Assembly: GCF_030519475.1 (NCBI RefSeq)
Contig: NZ_JAUMKD010000002.1
Coordinates: 553,501-617,500, forward strand
Direction: 5' to 3'
DNA length: 64,000 bases
Source of the DNA: Micromonospora sp. C28SCA-DRY-2
GTDB lineage: Bacteria; Actinomycetota; Actinomycetes; Mycobacteriales; Micromonosporaceae
Shown: positions 28,713 through 38,300 of the stretch, one piece after another
Position numbering within the stretch: position 1 is the first letter of the stretch
Layout of the letters: every line of letters begins with the position of its first letter
The notes under the pieces: generated by a model
Seen by the model: the letters and a program-made list of their open reading frames with translations, nothing else
Database searches by the model: none
Told to the model about the DNA's origin: nothing
Position numbers and translations under genes: made by a program

Positions 28713-28771
28713 TTGATCATGAAGTCGTCGACCCGTGCATCGGCGTGTCGGGTCAACAACTTCATGATCGA
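28713..28771. repeat. Inverted repeat with GATCATGAAGT core
   Basis: Arms of 23 nt (28713-28735 and 28749-28771) match with three mismatches around a 13-nt loop. The core on each side is GATCATGAAGT. It lies just past the end of the LMW-PTP gene. It may be a terminator or one copy of a dispersed palindromic repeat; only a genome-wide count can tell. Confidence 0.65.
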
Positions 28772-28794
28772 CGGGTGGGCGACCCGGCAGGAGG

Positions 28795-29406
28795 TTAGGG
28801 CAGTAGGGCGGTGGCCAGGGGGTGGACGGTTTCCTCGATCTCGTCGGCGACCCGGCTGAAGCACTGGTCGCCCCGGCCCCACGGGTCGTCGAGATCGTCG
28901 GTGGGCAGCGGGCTGGCGCCCTGCCGGGCGGCGTGGGCGGCCTCGACCAGCGCCACCCCGCGGGCGTACACCGCCTCGCCGGTGGCCTCGGCCGGGGGCA
29001 GCGCGGCGGTGTCCACCGCGGCCAGCAGCCGGCCGAACTCACCGAGCACGAAGGTGCGCGCGGCGGCGTCCGGGCGCAGCGCCACCACGTACTCCTGCTG
29101 GTCGGCGGTGGCGGTGAGGACCAGGTCGGCCGCGTCGATGAGATCCGAGCGCAGCTTGCGGGCGGCGAACCCCTCGGTGCTGCCACCGCGGGTGGTGACC
29201 TGGCGGGCCGCCGGCGGGTTCATCTCCTCGCCGGCGTGCCAGCCGCCGGTGCCGGCGCTGTGGCTGTGCAGCAGTTCGTCCGCGCGGGCCGGGTCGACCC
29301 CGCGCCGGGACAGCCGTTGCGCGACGGCGAGGGCGAGCAGCCGCTCGGCCATCGGCGACCGGCAGATGTTGCCCATGCAGACGTGCAGCACGGTGAACGG
29401 GGGCAC
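28795..29406 (-). CDS. Low-molecular-weight protein-tyrosine phosphatase
   Basis: A 203-aa phosphatase of the LMW-PTP/arsenate-reductase fold. The active-site loop CMGNICRSP holds the C-X5-R signature (Cys10 to Arg16), and the late DDPWG segment (~res 174-179) supplies the general-acid Asp. It starts with GTG directly after the sua5 stop, with no gap, so it is in the prfA/prmC/sua5 transcript group. It is longer than the ~155-aa enzymes because of a loop insertion. The likely substrate is phosphotyrosine or phosphoarginine protein. Confidence 0.9.
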   Translation of the reverse strand: MPPFTVLHVCMGNICRSPMAERLLALAVAQRLSRRGVDPARADELLHSHSAGTGGWHAGEEMNPPAARQVTTRGGSTEGFAARKLRSDLIDAADLVLTATADQQEYVVALRPDAAARTFVLGEFGRLLAAVDTAALPPAEATGEAVYARGVALVEAAHAARQGASPLPTDDLDDPWGRGDQCFSRVADEIEETVHPLATALLP

Positions 29407-30054
29407 TCAGGCCACCTGGCTCTCGACGATGTCCGGCACCACGTCGCGCAGCTTCTCCAGCGGGATGGCGCCCAGCCGGAGCAGCTGCGGCACCTCGCCG
29501 GTGAGGTCCACGATCGTGCTCGGCACCGGGTCCGGGCAGGGTCCGGCCTCCAGGTACGCGCGCACCGAGTAGCCGAGCTGGTCGCGCGCCTCCTCGGCGG
29601 TGACCGCGGCCGGCTGGCCGGTCTTGTTCGCCGACGAGACGGCCATCGGGCCGGTCTCGCGCAGCACCTCCAGGGCCACCGGGTGCAGCGGCATCCGCAC
29701 CGCCACCGTGCCGGTCTTGTCCCCGAGGTCCCACTGCAGGCTCGGCGAGTGCTCGACCACGATGGTCAGCGCACCCGGCCAGAACGCCTCGACCAGGTCC
29801 CGGGCCGCCTGGGGCAGCGAGAAGACCAGCCCGTCGAGGGTGTGCCGGGAGCCGATCAGCACCGGTGGCGGCATCTGCCGGCCCCGCCCCTTGGCGTCGA
29901 GCAGCGCCTTGACCGCGTACGGGGTGAACGCGTCCGCGCCGATTCCGTAGACCGTGTCCGTCGGCAGGACGACCAGTTCGCCGTTCTTGACCGCCTCGAT
30001 GGCCGCAGCGATGCCGCGGTCCCGGTCGGCGGGCGACCGGCAGTCGTAGAGCAT
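29407..30054 (-). CDS. sua5: L-threonylcarbamoyladenylate synthase (Sua5/YrdC family)
   Basis: A 215-aa enzyme making threonylcarbamoyl-AMP for the t6A modification of tRNAs that read ANN codons. The YrdC motifs VVLPTDTVYGIGADAF, KGRGRQMPPPVLI, WPGALTIVV and SANKTGQPA are all visible. Only the YrdC domain is present, not the extra Sua5 domain. The ATG at 30054 overlaps the prmC stop codon by one base (TGATG), so translation is coupled; the open frame upstream lies inside prmC and is a shadow. Confidence 0.93.
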   Translation of the reverse strand: MLYDCRSPADRDRGIAAAIEAVKNGELVVLPTDTVYGIGADAFTPYAVKALLDAKGRGRQMPPPVLIGSRHTLDGLVFSLPQAARDLVEAFWPGALTIVVEHSPSLQWDLGDKTGTVAVRMPLHPVALEVLRETGPMAVSSANKTGQPAAVTAEEARDQLGYSVRAYLEAGPCPDPVPSTIVDLTGEVPQLLRLGAIPLEKLRDVVPDIVESQVA

Positions 30055-31001
30055 CACGAGGAGCCAGTCTGCCACGTCGCGCCGGTGAACCGGTGCCGAC
30101 CGTCCGCCCGGCGGGACGCGGTGGCGAACCGGGGCCGGCCGGTGAGGTCTGGGTGGTCGGTGACGGCGGTGTACCGGCCGTCGGCGGCGAGCAGCTCCGG
30201 CACCGTCCGGCCGTGGGTGTCGTCGTGCTCGACGCCGAGCGCCCCGCCCGGCCGCAGCAGCGCCGCCGCCCGCGCCACCACCGGGCGGATCACCGCCAGC
30301 CCGTCCGGCCCGCCGAAGACCGCCTCCGCCGGGTCGTGCCGGGCCACCTCGGGCGGCACGGCCACCTCGGCCGGCACGTACGGCGGGTTGCAGAGCAGCA
30401 CGTCCACCCGCCCGGCCAGCCCGGCCAGCAGGTCCGGCGCGGTGACGTCGGCCGCGACCACCTCGATCGGCCGGTCCCCCGCCGCGGCCCGCTCGGCCGC
30501 GTTGCGGCGCAGCCAGGGCAGCGCCGCCGGCGAGCCCTCCACCGCCACCACCCGGGCCGAGGGCAGCTCCTGGGCGACCGCGAGGGCGATCGCGCCGGAG
30601 CCGCTGCACAGGTCCACCACCAGCGGGTCGGCCACCGTGCCGGCCTGCTCGACGCCCCAGCCGGCGAGCAGCTCGGTCTCCGGGCGGGGCACGAACACCC
30701 CGGGGCCGACGGCCAGCTCCAGGTGCCGGAAGGCGGCCCGGCCGGTGAGGTGCTGCAACGGCTCCCGGTCCGCCCGGCGGGCGACCAGCGCCGCGTACCG
30801 CTCGCGCTGCGCCGGGGTGAACCCGTCGGCCAGGGCCAGCCGGCCGCGCGGCACGTCCAGCACGTACGCGGCCAGCAGCTCGGCCTCCGCCCGCGCCGCC
30901 GCGACCCCGGCCTCGGCCAGCACGCGGGCCGCCCGGACCACCGCCACTGACGGACGCTCCCGGTTCGTCCCTTCGGACGGGTGTTGCGGCACGATGGTCA
31001 C
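30054..31001 (-). CDS. prmC: Release factor glutamine methyltransferase
   Basis: A 315-aa SAM-dependent enzyme that N5-methylates the Gln of the GGQ motif in release factors, including RF1 encoded by prfA at 32644. The SAM motif VDLCSGSGAIALAVA and the catalytic motif LLCNPPYVP are intact, preceded by the helical N-terminal domain that recognises the release factor. The start is GTG at 31001. Here prmC is separated from prfA by a gene on the other strand, so it needs its own promoter. Confidence 0.95.
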   Translation of the reverse strand: MTIVPQHPSEGTNRERPSVAVVRAARVLAEAGVAAARAEAELLAAYVLDVPRGRLALADGFTPAQRERYAALVARRADREPLQHLTGRAAFRHLELAVGPGVFVPRPETELLAGWGVEQAGTVADPLVVDLCSGSGAIALAVAQELPSARVVAVEGSPAALPWLRRNAAERAAAGDRPIEVVAADVTAPDLLAGLAGRVDVLLCNPPYVPAEVAVPPEVARHDPAEAVFGGPDGLAVIRPVVARAAALLRPGGALGVEHDDTHGRTVPELLAADGRYTAVTDHPDLTGRPRFATASRRADGRHRFTGATWQTGSS

Positions 31002-31074
31002 GACATAATCATGAAGCGTCGCGGTTCACATTACGAGCGGGTGCGTGCGGACGCACACCGACAGGAGGTCGCCA

Positions 31075-32625
31075 GTGGGCTGGCTCGACCGGGTCACCGA
31101 CCAGGTTGACGCCCTGAGGCAGTCCCGGGCGCTGCAGGAGGCGAGCCGGTCGGCCGAGGCGTACGCCGTGGTGGACCGGGTGATCCGGAGCACCAGCGAC
31201 CCGTACGCCCGCGCCGACGCGCTGGTGCAGCGGCTCTCCGCACTGATCAATCTCGGTCGTACCGCGGAGTTCACCCGGGCCATCGAGGAGGCCTCCGGCG
31301 CGGTCCGCGACCTCGCCGAGCCCTACCTGCACGGGCACCTGAACGCGCTGGCCGCGCTCGCCGCGCACCACCAGGGCGCGCTGGACCGCTGCGTCACCCA
31401 CCTGGTCAAGTCCGCCCGGGCGCTCAGCGCGGTCGACGACCCCGACCGGGACACCGCCTGGGGCTGGCACGACCTGGCGATGGCCTACTCCTACCTCAGC
31501 TTCCACGGCTACGCCCTCGGGGCCATCGAGCGGGCCCGCCAGCTCGGGCAGGTGGCCGGGATCCCCGAGGAGACGTTCGCCGCGCCGGGCATCCGGCTGC
31601 GCAACGCGGTGGCGCTGGACCACAACGGGGACAGCGACGGGTGCCTGCGGGTGCTCCGCGACGTCGCCGCCGACCTCGGCCGGTTCATCCGGGGCGGGCG
31701 GGCCGGGCGGCTGCGCCCGAGCAGCCTGGCCGCGTACGGTTACGCCGCCGCCCGGCAGGCGTCGCTGGGCGACCGGCTGGAGGTGGGCACCGACGCCGCC
31801 CCGGCCCGGCTGCTCGGCCACGGCGGGGACAGCGCCCGCGCCCGGGACATGCGCGAGCTCGGCCAGGTCTGCCTGGCCATCGCGGAGGGGCGGCCGATCG
31901 AGGCGGTCACCCGGCTGGAGTCGGTCCGGGTCTCCAGCGAGACGCTCGGCGCCGCCGAACCGGCCCGGCTGCGCAGCATCGCCCTGGCCCGGGCCGGCGA
32001 CCACGCGGCGGCGCACCGGGCCGACCGGCTGGCGTTCCGGCTCGCCGCCCAGCGCAACGACCGGCTGCGGGACGTCTACATCGACGGCATCGCCGCCCGC
32101 ATCGACCACGAGGAGATGCGCCGCGAGGCGGCCCGCTACGAGGGCGAGGCGCTGACCGACCCGCTGACCGGGCTGCCCAACCGCCGCCGCCTGGAGCGCT
32201 ACATCGCCGCCGTGGTCGCCCGCGGCGAACAGGTGGTGATCGGCGTCTGCGACCTGGACGGCTTCAAGGCGGTCAACACCCGGCACGGGCACCACTCCGG
32301 CGACCTGGTGCTGCAACGGGTGGCCGGGGTGATCAACCGGGTGATGCGCCGGGGCGACTTCGTGGCCCGCTACGGCGGCGACGAGTTCGTGGTGGTGCTG
32401 CCCGGCGCGGGGATGGCCGAGGCCGCCGAGGTGGCCCGCCGGATCGAGGCCGCCGTGCGCACCGAGGACTGGGAGTCGCTGGTGCCGGGCACCCCGGTCG
32501 GGGTCAGCATCGGGTTCGCCGAGGTCTCCGGCTCGGGCGCCGGCCTGCGCGACGCGCTGGGCACCGCCTTCGAGATCGCCGACCGGGAGATGCTGCGCGC
32601 CAAGGCCCGTCCCCGCGCCTCCTGA
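31075..32625 (+). CDS. GGDEF protein with TPR-like sensor (diguanylate cyclase)
   Basis: A 516-aa cytoplasmic protein. Residues ~1-350 are helical and Ala/Arg-rich, with TPR-like repeats (for example YARADALVQRLSALINL). Residues ~355-515 form a GGDEF domain: DPLTGLPNRRRLERY, DLDGFKAVN, and the intact active site GGDEF (434-438). An RRGD inhibitory I-site (425-428) lies exactly five residues upstream, so feedback inhibition by c-di-GMP is likely. The GTG at 31075 is chosen for its strong ribosome site (AGGAGGT). The gene is divergent from prmC and lies between prfA and prmC. Confidence 0.9.
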   Translation: MGWLDRVTDQVDALRQSRALQEASRSAEAYAVVDRVIRSTSDPYARADALVQRLSALINLGRTAEFTRAIEEASGAVRDLAEPYLHGHLNALAALAAHHQGALDRCVTHLVKSARALSAVDDPDRDTAWGWHDLAMAYSYLSFHGYALGAIERARQLGQVAGIPEETFAAPGIRLRNAVALDHNGDSDGCLRVLRDVAADLGRFIRGGRAGRLRPSSLAAYGYAAARQASLGDRLEVGTDAAPARLLGHGGDSARARDMRELGQVCLAIAEGRPIEAVTRLESVRVSSETLGAAEPARLRSIALARAGDHAAAHRADRLAFRLAAQRNDRLRDVYIDGIAARIDHEEMRREAARYEGEALTDPLTGLPNRRRLERYIAAVVARGEQVVIGVCDLDGFKAVNTRHGHHSGDLVLQRVAGVINRVMRRGDFVARYGGDEFVVVLPGAGMAEAAEVARRIEAAVRTEDWESLVPGTPVGVSIGFAEVSGSGAGLRDALGTAFEIADREMLRAKARPRAS

Positions 32626-32643
32626 GGCGGTTGCCCCCCGGGG

Positions 32644-33732
32644 TCAGCGGCGGGCGAGTTCGGTGTCGCCGGCCAGCCGGGCGGCCCGGTCGGCCTCGGT
32701 CAGGGCGTCCAGCACGCCGTCCAGGTCACCGGCGAGAGCCAGGTCCAGGTTGTACGCGGTGTAGCCGATCCGGTGGTCGGTGATCCGGTTCTGCGGGAAG
32801 TTGTAGGTGCGGATCCGCTCCGAGCGGTCCACCGTGCGCACCTGCGCCTTGCGGGCGTCCGAGGCGGCCGCGTCGGCCTGCTCCTGGGCCGCCGCCAGCA
32901 GCCGGGCGCGCAGGATCCGCAGGGCCTGCTCGCGGTTCTGCAACTGGGACTTCTCGTTCTGGCAGGAGACCACGATGCCGGTCGGCAGGTGGGTGATCCG
33001 CACCGCCGAGTCGGTGGTGTTCACCGACTGCCCGCCGGGGCCGGACGAGCGGAACACGTCGATCCGCAGCTCGTTCGGGTCGATGGTGACGTCGACGTCC
33101 TCGGCCTCCGGCAGCACCAGCACGCCGGCCGCGCTGGTGTGGATCCGGCCCTGCGACTCGGTGACCGGGACGCGCTGCACCCGGTGCACGCCGCCCTCCC
33201 ACTTCAGCCGCGACCAGACGCCGTTGCCCCCCTCGGGCACGCCCTTGGTCTTGATCGCCAGCGAGACGTCCTTCACCCCGCCCAGGTCGGAGTCCTGGGC
33301 GTCGATCACCTCGGTCAGCCAGCCGCGCCGCTCGGCGTAGCGGGTGTACATCCGCAGCAGGTCGGCGGCGAAGAGCGCGGACTCCTCGCCACCCTCGCCG
33401 GCCTTGATCTCGACGATCACGTCCTTGGCGTCGTGCGGGTCGCGCGGGATCAGCAGCTCGGCCAGGCGCTCCTCGAGCGCCGGCAGGGACGCCGCGATGG
33501 CCTCGGCCTCGGCCGCGAAGGCGGGGTCCTCGGCGGCCAGTTCGCGGGCGGCGGCCAGGTCGGCCCGGGCCTGCTCCAGTTCGCCGGCGGCCTTGTGCAG
33601 CGGCACCAGCTCGGCGTAGCGCCGGCCGACCCGCCGGGCGGTGCCCTGGTCGGCGTGGATGGCCGGGTCGGCCAGCCGCTTCTCCAGCTCGGCGTACTCG
33701 TCGAGGAGGGCGGCCAGGCGCTCACTGCTCAT
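32644..33732 (-). CDS. prfA: Peptide chain release factor 1
   Basis: A 362-aa factor that reads UAA and UAG. The GGQ motif is in [16 protein letters not shown] and the conserved [14 protein letters not shown] segment is present. The AAGGAG ribosome site lies 12 nt before the ATG. It follows rpmE after a hairpin, as in other actinobacteria. Its GGQ Gln is the substrate of PrmC. Confidence 0.97.
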   Translation of the reverse strand: MSSERLAALLDEYAELEKRLADPAIHADQGTARRVGRRYAELVPLHKAAGELEQARADLAAARELAAEDPAFAAEAEAIAASLPALEERLAELLIPRDPHDAKDVIVEIKAGEGGEESALFAADLLRMYTRYAERRGWLTEVIDAQDSDLGGVKDVSLAIKTKGVPEGGNGVWSRLKWEGGVHRVQRVPVTESQGRIHTSAAGVLVLPEAEDVDVTIDPNELRIDVFRSSGPGGQSVNTTDSAVRITHLPTGIVVSCQNEKSQLQNREQALRILRARLLAAAQEQADAAASDARKAQVRTVDRSERIRTYNFPQNRITDHRIGYTAYNLDLALAGDLDGVLDALTEADRAARLAGDTELARR

Positions 33733-33776
33733 GCTGCGGTTGCTCCTTCGACGCGACGGACCGGGGACATACGGAC

Positions 33777-33813
33777 GGCGCCCGCGTCCGGCACGAAACC
33801 GGACGCGGGCGCC
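33777..33813. terminator. Hairpin terminator between rpmE and prfA
   Basis: A perfect 15-bp stem (33777-33791 with 33799-33813, core GCGCCCGCGTCCGG) around a 7-nt loop. It lies 10 bp past the rpmE stop. There is no T-tract. Confidence 0.75.
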
Positions 33814-33823
33814 GAACGAGAAG

Positions 33824-34048
33824 TTACTTGCCCTTCTTGGCCTGAACCTTGGCGTACTTCTGCTGGAACTTCGCGACCCGACCGGCGGTGTCGAGCACGC
33901 GCTGCTTGCCGGTGTAGAACGGGTGGCAGGCGCTGCAGGTCTCGACGTGGATCGAGCCGCCCTTGGCGGTGCTGCGGGTCGTGAAGGTGTTGCCGCAGGA
34001 GCAGGTGACCTCGGTGGTCACGTACTCCGGGTGGATGTTGGGCTTCAT
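33824..34048 (-). CDS. rpmE: 50S ribosomal protein L31 (zinc-binding form)
   Basis: A 74-aa ribosomal protein starting [10 protein letters not shown]. The Cys residues in TCSCGNTF and TCSACHPF are kept, so this is the zinc-binding (C+) paralogue made when zinc is ample. A GAGG ribosome site lies in front of the ATG. The longer ORF upstream is not coding. A 329-bp gap precedes it. Confidence 0.96.
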   Translation of the reverse strand: MKPNIHPEYVTTEVTCSCGNTFTTRSTAKGGSIHVETCSACHPFYTGKQRVLDTAGRVAKFQQKYAKVQAKKGK

Positions 34049-34377
34049 GTCGCCTCGGTCCTCTCGTCGGTGGTCGCCGGGTCGCCGTCGCCACCCGCCG
34101 CTACGCGCGACGGACTCGGGCGTGAACCGGAACCGGTGGCCGATTGACCAGTGTGCCATGGGCGTACGCCGGCCCGGAAACCGGGCCGCACAGTGGGTCC
34201 GGCATCGACAACACCGGCCCGCCCCGTCGCATTCCCGCCGCCTGGCGGGGCATTCACCCTGAAGACCGCGCGGCGCGGCCGTGCCCCGAACGGGGTACGA
34301 CCGGCGCGCGGCCCACCGGCCGGGCACCCCGCCGACCGGCGCTTGCGGCCCGCCCGTCCGAGCGAACGGAGTGAGTG
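34049..34377. other. Intergenic region between rpmE and pnkp
   Basis: A 329-bp region between divergent genes, with no convincing ORF. It must hold the promoters for rpmE (minus) and pnkp (plus), but I cannot assign clear -10 boxes. A short CGAGCGAACGGAGTGAGTG stretch just before pnkp resembles the GAGCGNANNGAG element also seen near 10240 and 51770, and may act as the ribosome site. Confidence 0.5.
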
Positions 34378-35274
34378 ATGGCTCGCCTGATCGCGACCCG
34401 GGGACTGCCCGCCTCGGGCAAGACCACCTTCGCCCGCACCCTGCAGCCCGGGGTGGTCCGGGTCAACCGGGACGACCTGCGCCGGATGCTGCACGGTGAG
34501 CGGCTCTTCACCCAGCGGGCGGAGTGGCAGGTGACGCTGGTGCAGCGGGCCCAGGTGGAGACGCTGCTGCGGGCCGGGGCGGACGTCTGCGTGGACGACA
34601 CCAACCTGCGCTCCCGGACCCTGCGGGACTGGGCCGACCTGGCCGCCCGGTACGGCGCCGGGTTCGAGGTGCACGACTTCACCGACGTGCCGCTGGCCGA
34701 GTGCCTGCGCCGCGACGCCGAGCGGCCGGAGGCCGACCGGGTCGGCGAGGCGGCGATCCGCCGGCTGCACGAGCGCTACCTGGAGGGGCGCACCCTGCCG
34801 CTGCCGGTGCCGCAGGCCCGCACCGGCCGCCCCGCCCGGGTGCACCCGCCGTCCGCCGAGCCGCCCGAGATCGTGCTGGTCGACATCGACGGCACCGTGG
34901 CGCTGAACGTCTCGCGCAGCCCGTACGACATGACCCGGGTGGGCGAGGACGCGCCGAACCCGGCGGTGATCGCGGCGGTGCGGGCGATGCACGCCGCCGG
35001 CCACGGGGTGGTCTTCTGTTCCGGCCGGGACGCCTCCGCCCGGGCCGACACCGAGGCGTGGCTGGCCCGGCACGTGCGGGTGCCGTACCTGGCCCTGCAC
35101 CTGCGAGCGATCGGCGACTCGCGGAAGGACTCGATCGTCAAGCGGGAGATCTACGAGCGCGAGATCCGGGACCGGTACCGGGTGGTGGGCGTCTTCGACG
35201 ACCGCCAGCAGGTGGTGCGGATGTGGCGCGAGCTCGGCCTGACCGTCTTCCAGGTGGCCGAGGGCGACTTCTGA
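34378..35274 (+). CDS. pnkp: T4-type polynucleotide 5'-kinase/3'-phosphatase
   Basis: A 298-aa bifunctional nucleic-acid end-healing enzyme with the domain order of phage T4 Pnkp. The N-terminal kinase has the P-loop GLPASGKT (9-16), then VNRDDLRRM (29-37) and CVDDTNL (71-77). The C-terminal phosphatase of the HAD fold has DIDGT (169-173, nucleophile and acid Asp), SGRD (215-218), GDSRKD (246-251) and [12 protein letters not shown] (273-284), ending FQVAEGDF as T4 Pnkp ends WQVASGDF. It would convert 5'-OH/3'-phosphate ends to 5'-phosphate/3'-OH. No RNA ligase gene is next to it, so whether it acts on RNA or DNA is open. The start is ATG at 34378; GTG at 34375 is possible. Confidence 0.88.
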   Translation: MARLIATRGLPASGKTTFARTLQPGVVRVNRDDLRRMLHGERLFTQRAEWQVTLVQRAQVETLLRAGADVCVDDTNLRSRTLRDWADLAARYGAGFEVHDFTDVPLAECLRRDAERPEADRVGEAAIRRLHERYLEGRTLPLPVPQARTGRPARVHPPSAEPPEIVLVDIDGTVALNVSRSPYDMTRVGEDAPNPAVIAAVRAMHAAGHGVVFCSGRDASARADTEAWLARHVRVPYLALHLRAIGDSRKDSIVKREIYEREIRDRYRVVGVFDDRQQVVRMWRELGLTVFQVAEGDF

Positions 35275-35276
35275 CC

Positions 35277-35313
35277 CCGGTGGGCTCCCCACGGTCCGCG
35301 GGGAGCCCACCGG
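35277..35313. terminator. Bidirectional terminator between convergent genes
   Basis: A perfect 14-bp stem (35277-35290 with 35300-35313, CCGGTGGGCTCCCC) between the ends of pnkp and the large phosphoesterase gene. Confidence 0.8.
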
Positions 35314-35320
35314 CGGGCGG

Positions 35321-38300
35321 TCAGGCGGCGGGCGCCTCCGCCGCCGTCGCCGCGGTCAGGACGATGCTCGCCTGGGCCCGTTCGCCGTTGACCTCGACGG
35401 CGAGGGTGATCTGGGCGCCCGGGCGCAGCGCGGTGAGCCGCCCGGTGGCCGGGTCGAAGCGGGCCACGTGCCACGGCCGCAGCCCGGTGACCGGGCCGAT
35501 GTGCAGGTTCGGCGAGGCGGACCAGTCCGCGCTCACCGGCGCGGCCACCGGCACCGTACGCCCACCGGGCTGGGTCACCGTGGCGGTGACGGTCGCCGGT
35601 GCGCCGACCGCGACGGTCGCCGGCGCCGCCAGCGCGAGCTGGTCGACGTGCGCGTGCGTCTCGGCACTCACCCAGCGCGGCCCCTCGGCCAGCGGGTCGC
35701 GGCGGGCCCGGTCGGCCTCGGCCGGGCTCACCGGGTCCACCCCGAACTCCGTCCAGCCGGTGAAGCCGCCCTGGTCGGCCGGGGTGGACGGGTTCTTGCC
35801 CGAGTTGCCGTTGATCACGTACGGCACGCCGTCGACCCGGTCGGCGTGGAAGGTGCCGACGTGCCCGCCGACGAAGAGCGCCCCCTTGCCGGTGCGGTGC
35901 TGGAAGTCGGCCAGCCACTGCTCCAGCAGCGCCGCCTCCTTCCGGTCGCCGAGCTGGCTCGCCTTGGCCGGGCTCGGGTCGCGCGGCGGGTGGTGGTGCA
36001 GCACCACCACCGAGCCGACGGCCGGGTCGCCGGCCGCCGAGTCCAGCGCCTCGCGCAGCATCCGGACCTGGTCGAAGCCGCCGCCCCGCAGCGAGCCGGT
36101 GGACGAGTTCAGCGTGACGAACCGGGTGCCCTTGTGGTCGAAGACCCGCTCGGTGTCGCCGAAGACGGCCCGGAAGTTGCTGATCGGGGCGCCCATGATC
36201 TCGTGGTTGCCCGGCACGTAGTAGTACGGCAGCTCCCCGCCGAGTTCCTCGTCCAGCACCCGCTTGGCCAGCGCGAAGTCCGCCGGGTACGCGGTGTCCA
36301 CGAAGTCACCGTTGATCACCAGGAAGTCCGGCCGGGCCGCCTTGACCTCGCGCAGCGTACGGCGGGCCTGGGCGACCAGGTCGCTGTCCGGGTTCGCCGC
36401 GACGAACTGCGCGTCGGACAGCACCGCGAACCGCCACGGCGCGCCGTCGACGCCGCCGTCGCGCAGCACCACCCGGTCGGTGCGCGGCGCCTCGGCCGGC
36501 ACGTCGACCGTCGGGGGCACCCGGGCCACCAGGTCGTCGATGATGACCTCGCTCCTGTACTGCGCGGCGGCGTTGGTCTCCGCGACGTAGAAGCGGCGGA
36601 TCCGCACCGGGTACTGCACCCCGGCCGGAACGGTGAACTCGACGTAGCGCCAGCCGGTCCAGGTGATGTAGGGGCCGCGCAGCACGTGCTGGGTGTCCTG
36701 CGCGTCGTGCAGGTGCAGGCTGGGCCACTCGCCGGTGCCGTTGCCGTGGATCCACATGCCGAACGCCTGCGGCTGGCCGGCCACCGGGATCCAGGCCGGC
36801 GGGTCCGCGTACGCGGCCCGGGTGCCGGTGGACTGGCTGAAGTCGTACGTCATCCGCAGGCCGGTGCCGGTGTGGCCGGGCGCCGGGGCGACCGCGCCGC
36901 TGGCCCGGGCCTGGCTGAACCGCCAGGACGCCGCGTCGTCGAAGGGGGCCACCGGCACGTCGGTGAGCCCGACGGTGACCGGCACGACGGTGCTGCTCCG
37001 GCCGACGTGGACGGTTACCAGGCCGGAGCCGGTGTCCCGCCGGGCGGTCACGGAGAGGTTGCCGTCCCCGGTCGGGGTGATGGTCAGCAGCTCCCGGTCG
37101 TAGTCCAGCCGCAGGTCGGCGGGCTCGATCGGGGCGGTGTTGCCCTCGGCGTCGTAGCCGACCACGCCGAACAGCGCGGTGCCGCCGGCGGCGGTCAGCC
37201 CGACCCGGTCCACCGTGGAGTCGATCCGGGCCAGCGGCCCGAGCACTGTCAGGTCGAGGGTGCCGCTGGCCGCGCCGCGCCAGGCGGTGACGGTGGTACG
37301 GCCGGGCAGCCCGGCCCGGAAGCGGCCCTCGCCGTCGACCACGCCGTGCACCGCCGGGTTGGCCCGCCACCGCGGCGTGCCGGCCGCCGGGCCGTACGTC
37401 TCGTCGTGGCCGGCGGCGGTGAGCCGCCGGGTGAGGCCCGGGAAGACCCGGTCGGGCCGGCCGCCGCGCACCGGCGAGACGCCCGGCGCGGTGGTCGGGT
37501 CGCTGGCGGTCTCCAGCCAGTAGCCGGTGAGCCGGCCGCTGCCCCGCGGCGCGTAGAGCGCGAGGCCGTTGGGCACGGCCCGTTCGGTGCCGTCCGACGG
37601 ACTGTTCTCGACCTGCACGGCGGCCGCGCCGGGTTCCCGGGCGAGCAGCGTGGAGGAGCCGCCGCCGTCGAGGTTCAGCGCGTGGTGCGCGCCGAGTTCG
37701 GCCATCATCCGGCCCATCTCGGTCTGCGTGACGCCGCGGCTGTCGACCTGCCGGCCGTCCACGGTGAGCATGATCATGCGGCGGCCGTCGGCGGAGAACC
37801 CGACAGCCGTCCGCGGCGCCAGCGACGCGTCGGCGATGCTCTGCACCACGCCGTCGCGGACCAGCACGTTGCCGCCGCCGACGGCCGCGTGCAGGGTGCT
37901 GCCGTCGGCCGGCTTGGGCTGGTAGGCGACGTCCACCGGGTCACCGGGGCGCAGCCCGGCGAGCGCGTCGGCGCCGGCCTCCCGGCCCAGCAGGATGGTG
38001 GTGCCGGCCGGGATCGACCCGCTGCCGGCCGTCGTGCCGACGCTCGCCACCCGGCCGTCCACCACCACGACCTCGGTGACCCGGGCCGCCCCGGCGACCG
38101 TCCGCTCCCGGGTGTACGAACCCCAGAGCGCGGTGAACACGCCGATGCCGTTGGCCTGGACCATGTTGTTGAACTGGGTCAGCGGCACCGGCCCGGTGGG
38201 CAGCGTGGCGGTGCCGTCGAAGTTCACCTCGATCACCCGGCCGAGCCCCTCGGTGGTGATCCCGACGGCGTTGCGGTGCCCGCTGACCGCGGACTGCACC

